From positions 4,402,001 through 4,466,000 of the forward strand of contig NC_051132.1 in the NCBI RefSeq assembly GCF_014839805.1: 64,000 bases of DNA. The letters run 5' to 3'. The stretch is from Manduca sexta. Taxonomy: Eukaryota; Arthropoda; Insecta; Lepidoptera; Sphingidae. Shown here in pieces: positions 24,671 through 36,759 of the stretch. The notes beneath the pieces were generated by a model that did not search any database, was not told the DNA's origin, and worked only from the letters and a program-made list of their open reading frames with translations. Both the position numbers and the translations under genes were made by a program. Positions within the stretch are counted from its first letter, which is position 1; every line of letters begins with the position of its first letter.

Positions 24671-24728
24671 TACTGTTTATGGGCGGTCGTATCGCTTATC
24701 AGCAAGCGAACGGCAAGCCCGTCTCATC
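24671..24728 (+). mobile_element. Fragment of 'TACTGTTTATGGGCGGT' repeat tail
   Basis: TACTGTTTATGGGCGGTCGT, ATCGCTTATCAGCAAGCG and a final GCCCGTCT resemble the end of a lepidopteran repeat with TTTATGGGCGGTGGT...CATCAGGTGAGC...CTCGTCT. A similar fragment lies at 29690-29748. Confidence 0.5.
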
Positions 24729-25781
24729 ATTCACAGCAGTAAAAAAAATCTATGGCCAATTATAATTGATGTCTTGATACCTCTGCTGCGAAGATACAGG
24801 TTTCGCTGAACAACGTCTTCGATGGCTGTAGACGACAATTAAAAGTAATTATTGCACCTGTCATTATGAAATACGCACCAACCCCACGTCGTTGTATCCA
24901 GAACCGTTTCCTTTTATATCAAAGTAGTGCCTTTTACATCCGATGTTACATTCTCGAGCGCTAATTAAATCTTTACGACGCCAACTTGGTGACAGATTTA
25001 TTTAATATAGTATAATTTAATATAGTACATGAATATGGATACTCGAGGTGAAAAGTTGCTGAGAATAAGCGAAATGCTGATTCTGATTCTTCGTGTAGAT
25101 CGTGGTTTTAAACTATTGTTAAATTGCAGTCTGTTTCATATACCTCCATATTACGATTCACAGATAAAGTGTCACGCAGACGCTGCCAAAAATACGATGA
25201 AAATAACAGATATTAAAGTTGATAACGGCATCTAATAGGCACCTGAATTTCAACAAAATTATTTAGTTAAATAATTAACATGTAAACAGATATTAAAATA
25301 ATTTTGTTTTATTGCTTTTGCAATCATATTTCTAATTAACAAGACAATGTCGTAAATCACCGCAAATACAAAACGTACTAGAATTATTTCACACCCATAA
25401 CGGAATAATGTAATTCCAACTAGAATATAATTCGAAGAGTTTAACATAATAAAACATTTGGTACATTGAAATGCACGGCAAATGGATTCAGGAGCGTTGG
25501 CACGCCGCGATACCGTGGTGCGCAACGTGACGAACCTAATGTCTGCTGAAACGTTTATACATATACTTACAAGCCAGGGATCAGTTGGTACTACTTAAAG
25601 TTTCTTTTAAAATCAGCTGGAAACAGGCTACTTCTATCAAGTCGATCTGGGAATTCGGTTTGCTAGTAGGATATTTGTGTCCGATCACCGTACACAAGAT
25701 GTAGAAGCCGCTTGTTGGGTTGTTGCGTTCAGGTATCAGCTTGTGTATATCCGGTTTCAAACAGGGTGGCATATTTGTGTC

Positions 25782-25812
25782 GACTAGAGATAATTAATAA
25801 TTATCTCTCGTC
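25782..25812. repeat. 14-bp inverted duplication (one mismatch), 3-bp loop
   Basis: GACTAGAGATAATT (25782-25795) pairs with AATTATCTCTCGTC (25799-25812) with one mismatch; loop AAT. Confidence 0.85.
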
Positions 25813-26145
25813 AGTTAACACTACCTGGACCTCACACCGCTCACATCATAGGGGCACATTTTCACCAGCAAATGTCATTATTAAATTTTTCTACCTAAAA
25901 GAATTAACTGCCACTTGAATTAGAACGTGTAGGTACAATTAATTAATCATTATTAGACTTGTCTAGTCGATTGCCATTTTGATTAGATTGTCTGCATTAT
26001 TATGACGTCAATGTATAAAAAGTCGCATTGTAAAATATGCAAAAACTAAAACATAAATATATTTTTATGAAAACAATAGGTGTTGCTCGTGGCTTTACTC
26101 GCCTTAAAACTTTTCCATAAAAATAGTACCTAAATCACTGTATCG

Positions 26146-26187
26146 ATCCCTAGCACCATTTATGGCACCATAAATGGTGCTAGGGAT
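26146..26187. repeat. Perfect 20-bp inverted duplication, 2-bp loop
   Basis: ATCCCTAGCACCATTTATGG (26146-26165) and CCATAAATGGTGCTAGGGAT (26168-26187) around CA. A near-zero loop makes this almost a perfect 42-bp palindrome. Confidence 0.92.
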
Positions 26188-26641
26188 GCATTCATCTATT
26201 TAAAGAAAGAAATTAAAAAAAGAAATTCTATGAGAACAAATATCCGGAATAAAATGTAGCTTATACGTCAATCTAAGATATGGTTTAAACCCATGCTAAA
26301 TTCCATCCAAATCCGCTTAGCCGCTTCGGTATCAACTTCTTACAAACATTCAAACATTTTCACATATATATGCTTTGTTACGATGTCTTTCCTCAGTGCC
26401 CAGTGCATAACATGTAGAGAACACGCTGCGCAGACGCATGATTATTTGGTAAAGGAGTTAAATACAAATAACACGTCACTGGTTTTAAGGCATATGGTTT
26501 GTGGTCTGGAAGTTCCAGATCGGGTAATAGTCTGTGCGGGAATTTCAGACACATTACCTGGAATTCAACATATTATGTGACGCTGGAAAATATTATGTGA
26601 ATATGTTGCGCCCGCGCCACATTTGTAATAAACTAATTTAC

Positions 26642-26761
26642 AAAGTGGATAGACGACATACTAAAGATCGTAAGAATCACTAAATGTAGGCCCAATCGAA
26701 CAGGTTGGTCTGGAAATCAGGACAGGCGTATGTTCAGCCGTGGACATCCTGAGGCTGATGA
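26642..26761 (+). mobile_element. Degraded LINE 3' end, plus strand
   Basis: AAAGTGGATAGACGACATAC encodes KWIDDI-like residues, and ATGTTCAGCCGTGGACATCC then TGAGGCTGATGAAG matches the LINE tail seen at 22936-23052 and 62478-62580. Frameshifted and diverged, with the GAT microsatellite almost gone. Confidence 0.65.
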
Positions 26762-27601
26762 AGGAAACATGGAAAAAAACATTTAAAGTAAATTATGTAC
26801 TGAACTTATAAACTTTAATACAGAATTATAGTTATTTTCGTAGATCTTTACATCAACGTCATGATTTTGGAATATGTTTGGTTATATATTTATATCAATC
26901 AACACGTTACATTTATAAATTCTTATTCGTAGTCTGAAGGAAATGTAATATATAAATACTTAGTTCGTATATTGAACTAGTTTGTAAACTGCTAATTGTA
27001 TATATTTGCAGATTTTTTTTACACTTTTAAATTCAAATTTAGAACGTGTTCAAATCTCGGGAGTCACTTGAGGATAAGGACTCACTGCTTAAGAACGGTT
27101 TTAGCAGTAAGCAGAGTTCTTGCTCAGAAACAACAAAGGTTTTTAATGCTTGGAAAAAATTCTTCATGTCTCAAATGTTATTTCTTAGATCAACGTACAC
27201 TATTTTATTAATTGTACAATTAATTGGCCTATAGTTTAATCAATACATATATAATCATTGATCAGTATCGCTTAAGTGATGATTACTGGTGTAAAAATGG
27301 TAAGTCATTATATTTTCCACAAGAATCGCATTCACTTAGATAAATAAAATATAATTACTGTCAGAAACAACATAATTCGCGTATAAATGGTCGATAGAAC
27401 TAAATACGTAATATTTTATACAAATAATATACGTGCCCAATGACCTAATGTTATTTATAATATGTAAAGTACATATAAATGCTCTTTTATTTTGTAATAC
27501 TGTTCAATTAAATACACGAGTCAACAATTGACGATCGAATTAATTATTTCCTGGTCAATTTAACTGTAACTAACTAGAATATTCGGATGTCTTTTTAGTT
27601 A

Positions 27602-28200
27602 TCTATACTATTATATAAAGCTGAAGAGTTTGTTTGTTTGTTTGTTTGTTTGTTTGAACGCGCTAATCTCAGGAACTACCGGTCCAAACTGAAAAATTCT
27701 TTTTGCGTTGGATAGCCCTATGTTCGTGGAGTGCTATAGGCTATATATCATCACGCTATACCCGATAGGAGCGGAGCAGTAATGCCTATCTCAGGAACTA
27801 CCGGTCCGAACTGAAAAATTCTTTTTGCATTGGATAGCCCTTTGTTCGTGGAGTGCTATAGGCTATATATCATCACGCTATACCCAATAGGAACGGAGCA
27901 GTAATGGCTAATCTCAGGAACTACCGGTCCAAACCGAAAAATTCTTTTTGCGTTGGATAGCCTTTTGTTCGTGGAGTGCTATAGGCTATATATCATCACG
28001 CTATACCCAATAGGAGCAGAGCAGTAATGGCTAATCTCAGAAACTAGGAGTTTGAACTGAATAATTATTTTTGTGTTGGATAGCCCTTTGTTCCTGGAAT
28101 GCTATAGGCTATATATATCATCACGCTATGCCCAATAGGAGCGGAGCAGTAATCGCTAATCTCAGGTACTACCGGTTCGAACTGAAAAAATATTTTTTGG
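27602..28200 (+). mobile_element. Helitron-like element, 5' part, cut by the assembly gap
   Basis: Starts TCTATACTATTATATAAAGC right after host A (27601), then a (TTTG)n run (27627-27656), then 122-125-bp units beginning near 27666, 27788, 27911, 28034 and 28159. These are the reverse-oriented equivalent of the array in 18652-19654. The array is still running when the N gap starts. No CTAG end is visible after the gap, so the 3' part is missing. Confidence 0.85.
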
Positions 28201-28700
28201 NNNNNNNNNNNNNNNNNNNNNNNNNNNNNNNNNNNNNNNNNNNNNNNNNNNNNNNNNNNNNNNNNNNNNNNNNNNNNNNNNNNNNNNNNNNNNNNNNNNN
28301 NNNNNNNNNNNNNNNNNNNNNNNNNNNNNNNNNNNNNNNNNNNNNNNNNNNNNNNNNNNNNNNNNNNNNNNNNNNNNNNNNNNNNNNNNNNNNNNNNNNN
28401 NNNNNNNNNNNNNNNNNNNNNNNNNNNNNNNNNNNNNNNNNNNNNNNNNNNNNNNNNNNNNNNNNNNNNNNNNNNNNNNNNNNNNNNNNNNNNNNNNNNN
28501 NNNNNNNNNNNNNNNNNNNNNNNNNNNNNNNNNNNNNNNNNNNNNNNNNNNNNNNNNNNNNNNNNNNNNNNNNNNNNNNNNNNNNNNNNNNNNNNNNNNN
28601 NNNNNNNNNNNNNNNNNNNNNNNNNNNNNNNNNNNNNNNNNNNNNNNNNNNNNNNNNNNNNNNNNNNNNNNNNNNNNNNNNNNNNNNNNNNNNNNNNNNN
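28201..28700. other. Assembly gap of exactly 500 N
   Basis: A round-number run of N, typical of scaffolding gaps of unknown true size. The left edge lies inside a tandem array (Helitron-like 122-bp units); the right edge is unrelated unique sequence. Confidence 0.99.
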
Positions 28701-30037
28701 AGCTTAACCAATAAAAACTAGTAATGGAATCTTCAAGTTGCGTCTCACAAAATCTACTTATGTATCTGGCTATGACAACAATTATGATTTCACAATGTCT
28801 CAATACATATCTATTAACCAGGTTTTGCACAAGAAATAAGCCATTAGTTAAACCCTACGGGCCATTATAACATAAGGACATTTATCTTGGTTTAAACTTT
28901 GATCTATGCGCACTAATCACTACGTTCCGAGGTCACTGGATGTCAAACGTTGATTACCCCTTCAATAATTATAGTAGGACGATTGATTGAGTTGTACATG
29001 ACAAATGTATCTACATGTTGACTAGGTTTTGCTACTAGGCACTGCGCGGCAATAACACATCGTCACCTATTTAGGTCCATTATGGCATAGCGTAGATTTC
29101 TAGAGAATTCTCGCCAAGGATTCACTAATCCGTTAAGATATTTCAATTATTTTAATATGATCACTAGTGTTAACGCAAAAGCGCAGTCTATGTAGAGTTT
29201 TATAATACAGTTTTAGGTAGGTTGCTGTATGTGAGAAGTCGTTGCGATGGCTAGTGACTTGTTCTCCTCGTCTTCTGTTTGTATCAAAACTGGGTTTCTA
29301 GATATCCTATCTACTAATAAATGTTCATGTTTGATGATATACCCTGAGGTACTTACTAGAATGTCATGTTTCTAAAATTTTAACTTGAAATAGTTTATAC
29401 AGATTCTGTGTAGCCTACGTCGTCTGTTCTGTAAAGTAGTATGTAATCTGTAAGCCTGTTAAATCCTGGCTTGCAGAAAATTGTAGCAGTAGTAATTACT
29501 AGGTGTGTCTCAGAATGACGAGTGCATATTAAATCCGTGCAGAGATAAGGGAGTTTTAGAGAGCGGTTAAATCTAAGCAGGGGTTAGTGTTGCTATTATT
29601 TTTATATATGTGTACAGCAAATTAAACTCACTGCACCTTATGCCTAAATAATTAAGCCGGTCTCATTGAAACTGCTGTGCCAGCATGTTTACTGTTTATG
29701 GGGTTTTGTTTCGCTCACCATCAGGCAACCTTCTTGTTCGTCTCGCCAATCAGAGATTTTTAAAGCTAAGTTAGACTACAACACCGTATACTCTGCATCC
29801 TTCTAGGCAAAAAGGTTGCGGCTGACTTTTTAGAATGCGAAGGCGTAGCCGCACAACGGGCAGAAATTCTCGATTTGCAGGGTCACTCCGAAAAGACTGT
29901 GGAGGAACCAAGAATATCCTGCGCTTCTGTTCTGAGTTAGGTGTTCTTGCTCTTTACTTAGTACGTGCGTCATGCACAATGGCCCGATCTTTTACGGTCT
30001 AAGTGCGAGTAAAGGAGTTCACAATTAAAACGATTTG
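28701..30037. other. Non-coding DNA between gap and copy 2
   Basis: No gene seen. A fragment at 29690-29748 (TTACTGTTTATGGGG...CTCACCATCAGGCAACC...TTCGTCTCGCC) resembles the repeat tail at 24671-24728. If copies 1 and 2 are alleles, this interval should match sequence just before the window start. Confidence 0.5.
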
Positions 30038-31588
30038 GTAACAGCATATTTGTTTATGGATTTGTACCCAATATGCAGTTCATAATAAACTTCAAACTAT
30101 TTATATATGAACTATGAAACTATATGTATAGGAGAAGGGATTTAATAAAAATGAGCATATAGAACACATAATCGTTTATTTACACTAAGTAATATTCACA
30201 TTATTTCCCAAAGTACTCCACTGAGCTGACGTATAAAAGATTCTGAATGTAACTATATTAGGAACAAGAGTCCCCATAGTCAATATCACCATAGATTAAC
30301 GCCATTATCAATTTCAAATTGTGTGTTAATACAAAAGTAATGTTTATATTTTATTCATTATAACCTGTCATATATTGCATAAAATGATTGTATTGAATTA
30401 TTTATATTATATTCTCTTTATAAAATAGTAGTTGTTTGTTATTTTTTTTTTTAGTTTTTAAACAAATTATGACTTTATGAAAAGGTGATATTGACTCAGG
30501 TACAATAATAAATACTTTTTGTTAAAAAACAAGTTAAGAACTATTGATTGTAAAAATTATGTGTGCGATAACGCTGTCTTTAGGTACATGTTTCTGTTTA
30601 TTTGTTGTTTAAAACATAAGTTATATTACTGTAACAGTTTTAACTACACGTAGGTAGTAAAATGTCATAGTTTTCTAATAAATTTTAATTACGAGCCAAC
30701 TGATAAGGTTATGTGTATAAAATTCATTATTTCTGCAGTAATAAAAGAACTTGCATTTACACATACGGTTTCACAAATATATTCATATAATATTAGAAAT
30801 GGCTTGTTTCATCCACATTCTATTGCAATGCATGGACATTCTCCACGAACTTATTTGTAATTAGTAATTATTTACTAATTAAAAATTAAGTTACGCTCTA
30901 TACACTTCGAATTTCTAAACTTTGTTAAGATAAACTACCTCGCTAATGATATTTTAAGAATGTTCCTCTATTCTAACTATACATACATTTATATGTACAA
31001 AATAACTTATTTGGATAAGATGACTGGCTGTAGAAACCATAGTTGTATTGCACAAGAAAATGAAGGATCATAGATAATGATCTTATTACAGCTTTTATCG
31101 ATTGTCTATGACCCAATTTTAAAGGTTAATTATATTCTTATAAATAAGCAAAGAATTAATACCTAATATAGTAACAACTTACATCAGAAGTAAATAATTA
31201 TGCTTTTAAAAAGTTATTACCGTTGTCTATAGTCCAGTCATCATACCCAACCCACAATAAATAATTTAGGAATATCTCTATAAAATGTTAAGTACTTAAA
31301 TAAAACCAACTATCACATTTATTTCGAACGAAGCTTCTTCATTAAAAGTTTTGTACATTAACAAACTACGCTGTCAGATCTATAGGTTTTTATTATTTAC
31401 ATAATACGTAATTATTCTTGAATTACTATTATTAGTGAAGAAAACATCTAAAGTCACTATTAGAAAATTTAAGTTGCACAAAAAGTTCATTTATTCGAGT
31501 CAATCGATATTTCAGTCCGTCAAATCGATACGATTCAATAATCGAGCGCGCGTCGGTCGAACGCGCCGGCCGCACGCGACATCTCGTT

Positions 31589-31975
31589 TCATTTCGAAGC
31601 GTTCACCACAAGGTTCGTCGCCGCCTCCTCACTCGCTCCTATGCTCATGGCTTTCTTCTTTAGGAATACCCTAAATCTGGTCACGTTTTCTAAGAAGCTC
31701 TTATGAGCCGATAGGACCTACTTTCCTCCACATCTTTCTTCAACTCCTCCATATCTCGCTTTAGTTTTGCTCGTCTGTTTTGGAACCATGTGATTACTTG
31801 AGCATTGGATAAGCCCAAAGAGCTGGCTATTTCGTCCCCTGTCCGCCGGCGACAAGTACTTCTGGTAAAGAAATCTTTCTCCAGCTCAAAGATCTGGTGG
31901 TTCGTGAAAGCCGTTCTGGATTTTCTTTCGGCTGTGGCCTCGAGTTGAAGAGGTTGAGGTGATTTGACTGACCAT
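31589..31975 (-). pseudogene. lb: Ladybird/Lbx homeobox exon, copy 2, with multiple frameshifts
   Basis: Same exon as 1555-1946, with the same acceptor context before 31975 and the same TGA at 31591-31589, but it is not openly readable. Compared with copy 1 it lacks 7 bp in the Lys-rich stretch before the homeodomain (near 31925), lacks one T in the Phe20 region (near 31877), has one extra C near 31836, has a rearranged patch near 31722-31733 with a net loss of one base, and has three single-base insertions near 31663-31680. Reading through therefore switches frame inside helix 1 and again before helix 2. [15 protein letters not shown] is still present in one frame. Either the copy has decayed, or the contig consensus is poor here. 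Clustering of errors in an exon flanked by near-identical introns makes consensus error or local misassembly my preferred reading. Confidence 0.8.
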
Positions 31976-33759
31976 CTGGAACAAGCGAACGATTTACTAT
32001 TAGTCACGGTCATTACGCCGTTGAGAGATTTCTGCTAAAGTGGCAAATTGGTGCGATTAAAATAAAAATGGGTTTTTGGTGAAACGATTGCGTCAAACTT
32101 GTTTATCAACTAATGGCATATACGTTTGAATTTCGAACGAAAGAAAACAAACCTATCGCGGTCACGGAGGGTCACTTTGAAGGAATTGATTTAATTTGTA
32201 TAAAAAGATTAGAAGTAAATTTGGCCTTATAATGGTACTGTATAGATAAGAACGTGGCGTTTTCTACTTCTCTTTATCAGGCACTAAAACATTATTCGAG
32301 TCTATGATACTGCAATAAAGCGCCCGCAGCGCTAAAATGTAACATGTCCCTCATAAAAAGCACAATAAAAAATACACCCAGGAATCGTTACATTTTAACG
32401 AGTTAACAATCATATATGCCAGCAAAATGTATTTTTATAATGAAGAAAAACAGTGTGTACTAACATAGCGCAGAAAATTACAAGTGCTCTGTGAGCAATT
32501 ACTCGCTTAACATAATTTCATTAGGTTTTTATGTAGCTTAGCGTTTATGTCCCGTCTCGATTTATTGAGTAGAAAGTAAATTGCAAGTGAATCATAAATT
32601 ATGATTTGCTGGCTGAATTAATTGCTTATCTTGTTTGTGGCAGTTTTTGTTATATTCTAACCTTTAGTCGTAATCTAATGGTTCGAGATTTAAACAGTCA
32701 ATATCAACGACTATACACAACTAATCTGAAGGTTAATAAAAAGTATAGTGTTTACCCCTATAATCCTAAATAAAAAACTTAATCAAATATAATCTAGTTT
32801 TTAAATCAGCTAGAAATAATTTTCCATTCGCGCGATATGAGAGCGGATATGAAGCGGCGGCAACAATGACTCTATCTACATCCGGTACGTTATCTTACAA
32901 TTTTCTATGGTTCAAAATTACGTTAGTTGTAATTATTTTTTGAAATTAGCTCGTTTGTGTTTATGGTTTGTGGTTTCATAGCCGCGTTTTAGCCAAAATT
33001 GGTTGGAATGTCGAATATAATTGGCGACAAGTTTGGTTTTCAGATTAATAATTTATAATATGACTATTATATATTATATCACCTTGCAAAAGGAGCCTGG
33101 TAGAGGAGCGTAAAGATACAGAATTTGGTTTTAAAACATAATCGATCCAACATCATTTATTTATTTATACAGAAACGTTGAGCATACTTTCATGATTACT
33201 ATATCAAACAATCACCGGTCGTTTCGAATTGACCAGCGCATAACAATTGCGCATCGTAAAACTTCACGTGGATTCCAGATCACACCGGCATGCGGTCTAC
33301 CACAGGAATTAATAAAAATATCCCATTACGCGAAGATGTTTGTCGTTAACCCAAACTGCCTATGCATTGTCAGCTTATTGGAATGCCCAACATTGTATTA
33401 ATGCACAATTACCAAGACCACACATTAATACTCCGCGGTTGGAGATGTTAAAAATGTAATGCGTTTATTTTATTGAATGATGCATTAAAAGAGTATGGAG
33501 GTGAGAATGGGTTTCGATTGATTTTCCTTCAGTTGTCGTAGAAAGATAGCTTTACGGATGATCGTTATCTGCTAAATCTTCGGAAAGATGTTATTGATTC
33601 ACCATGTTAGTGGTCTTAAGTGCTTTGTACGATACACTTTTGCCTTAGTAACCTCCTTAATATTTTTATTACTAAAATATTATTAGTCCGGCGTCAACAA
33701 ATTATAATTTGTAATTCTATCTTCTCTTATGTCTTTTGAGCATATTGGTATTATTTGTA

Positions 33760-33799
33760 TCATCATCATCATCAGCCACATAAAGTCCAATGCTGAACA
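33760..33799 (-). mobile_element. LINE 3'-end remnant, copy 2
   Basis: Copy-2 counterpart of 3734-3774: a TCA microsatellite and a short diverged LINE tail on the minus strand. Confidence 0.5.
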
Positions 33800-36724
33800 A
33801 ATTATTATTTGCATAGAACAAAATATTTTCGATTTGAGTCATCTCAAACATATAGCTGTTATAAAAACCTGTGAAATTAATCACCTAGAAACTTCATCGT
33901 ATTTATCTCGCCTCAAATTTTACCATTCGCAGTCACGACCAATTATCTAGATCGGAGTAAACGGTATAATAAAATATTTAATTACAATGCATTCCAAAAC
34001 GGTGTTATTTCGCAGATATGCAGATGACCGTTTTAATTGAAAATACGTAAAATAATAACACAACATAATATGTTTTGATTGCTTTAGATTTGCAGTTTAC
34101 AATCTCATTAACTTATACAATTTAATTTTTGCTTCAGATTTTATGGCGGTTATACACAACTTGATTGATGGTCAGTTTTTACGAATAGGAATTAACCAGG
34201 AAAAACACCGCCAAAACAGAACTTACGAATGTGTCCTTTTTACCGGACCGAAAAAAATCCCCAACCGGAATACAAAGTGCTTTATAATATTTTGATAAAT
34301 GTGCTCGCGGAACAGAGCGGGAACAACATTTGTATTAATCACAACATAATCGCATCCTTAGCGAATCCGCACCTCAATTAGGCGCAAACAAAACATGCAA
34401 AAGTGCCAAAAAACGATCAGCTCAAAGACATCGTTAGGCGGCAAAGCAAAAAATTTCAAATCAGACACGCCAGTGCATTAGCACACCACCTGACTTTTTG
34501 GCGTTTCGCCGCATTAAACAGATTCTCGGTAAGTGGAAATAATAGGTATATGAGTACAAATTGATCTTTCGCACTTACTTTTTTGACTAGAAGCTAGAAA
34601 TGCTACGATAGACGCTTGTGCGTGATAGGTTGGTAAATTTGTTTCATTGTTTCGCGATGGGATTTCTAATTTGCAGCACCTTTATTTCCCTGCGTTATGA
34701 AAGTTTTAACTATTCTACCATGCCATGGTTGAAGGTTAGCTTATTTTTCACTAAATTATTTTTAATTCAAACCGCATTAATTGCCTTCTATTTTTAAAAG
34801 TTATGTTTATCTTTTCTGTTATTCCATTTCGTAATTTTGTAAAAAATGCGACAATTTTCATTATGTTACCTATACCATTCAAACGACGTGTAAATCTACT
34901 GGTTTCCATGTAAGTAAGGTGTTAATACGAATTTAAATAAGATACTAAATTGTTGTGTCATATTTTATTCTCTGGCTTTGGCATGTCACTGACAGTTGAC
35001 TCAGCCGAAAAGCATGCGAATGATCAATCACTCCAAACCTTTGATGTGTCAAGAGCCCTTTATACCCTCCAAGCGTAGATTCAAAAGACGAACAATTTCC
35101 TCACATCGTTTACCAGGTCAAACTCCTTCAAATAACGTGAAGAGAATCGAGACTTCCTTCGAGTTTTTTATGTCACGTTGTGGGTGTTTAATTAATTCCT
35201 CAATAACATCACGTAGGGCCTGTGAGAGGCAGACTGACCCTGTCTTCCACCGCGATTGAATTCAAAACGTGATGGCAATTTATGTTTGAATTCCATTGCA
35301 GTTTTTATTGTAGCGACAACATAAAGCGTTGAACAAAGTTGGTAATGGAAAGGTTGTTGAGCGAGTTAATCATTGTTTGATGTGACTAAGTGGATTGGCC
35401 TTCGGAATCAATGAAGTTACGAGTTCTTCGGATCGATACGCACGTATTCCTACATTTGTAAAGGTCCGTTTTGTCTCGCGCTGAACAGTGCATGTACTTA
35501 TTATACGTTTAGTTGTATTTTAGTATTGCTAAGGTGTCATTAATAGTATTTCCATGTGCTTATCTTCATTTATTTGTGACGAACAACAGATACAAAGAAA
35601 AAAAAACTAGTATTAATTCTTTACTTTAACTATTACAATGCTATAATACTATAAAACTACAGCTAATATTGATAATCTCTCGTTAAATAGAGCAACTATG
35701 TCCGGTCTAAAGGCCTATATACACGAGGACGATAGTGAAAAAGTTTTGGGCAACCTTTTCCTATCCTTTTTCCAGGAGTAAAAGCGCTTTACCATTGTGT
35801 TTTCTTTGTTATAAAACCACGTGTCTACGGCTCTACATCTATAGGTAACTACGTGACACATAAGAGACAACCGTGCCTGGTTGATAATTCAATTGGTATC
35901 TTGTAGTACTTGATTTATTAAATTACGTATCCAGTTTACGTGACCTCGGAAGCATTTGTCTTATGGTTATTACCCATTATATTGATATTAATTGCTGCGT
36001 ACTTAATTTTAAATTGGTGGTTAATCACGAAATACGACCGAATTAATATGATTAACTTAAACGACTGGATATATCAAGCCTTGGTATATGGTATTGGTAA
36101 CCATAATTACAGTATTCTTGTAATATTTTGGTTAAATAGCTTAAAAAGTTGACCACACTTATACATTCACTGTCAACGCCTATGCTGGCCTTTGGGTACC
36201 AAATAAGTTATTCGATAATAGCTCAGGTGACATTTTAAAGGTTATCGTATTAATCACATTTTAATAAATAACTTCGTAATTTATAGATTTATTTACGGTT
36301 TAAGCGTCATGCGGAAATTAAGAAGAAAAAATCGCAGTCGCTTAATATATCAATGAAAATGTCTTGCAATTTATATTTTAGTACCTGTAAATATGACTTG
36401 GCTAAATGTGAATCCATTAATTGCATTGTCTAAATCTACGGAAACAGAGACGTGAAATTATTTGTAATGACGTATAAACGCTACTTAAGATCGAGCACAA
36501 GACGTTCGTATCCGAACGTTCGTCGACGAAATTGGAACGATGGAAATCTGTTTCTAACCAACGTGACGTTGGAACAATGGGCTCGGACGGCGTGTTAACT
36601 ACAAATTGAATGTCCTGTCCAGTTTTTTCGCCCTGCACACCTTGTTATGCGGATAGCTGTTGAATAGAACACACCAGACGGCTCTAATGCTATTGTGCGA
36701 AAAAAGCGTGACAGAATTGAATTT

Positions 36725-36759
36725 CACGTGTTGACTGCTTTCATTTTTTCACGTGTTGA
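36725..36759. promoter_or_regulatory. Twin CACGTG E-boxes, copy 2
   Basis: Same two 10-mers at 36725-36734 and 36750-36759, with unchanged spacing relative to copy 1. Confidence 0.3.

Noticed and set aside
28071..28830. Open frames of 180-222 codons around 28.1-28.8 kb
   Set aside because: They consist almost wholly of the 500-N gap.
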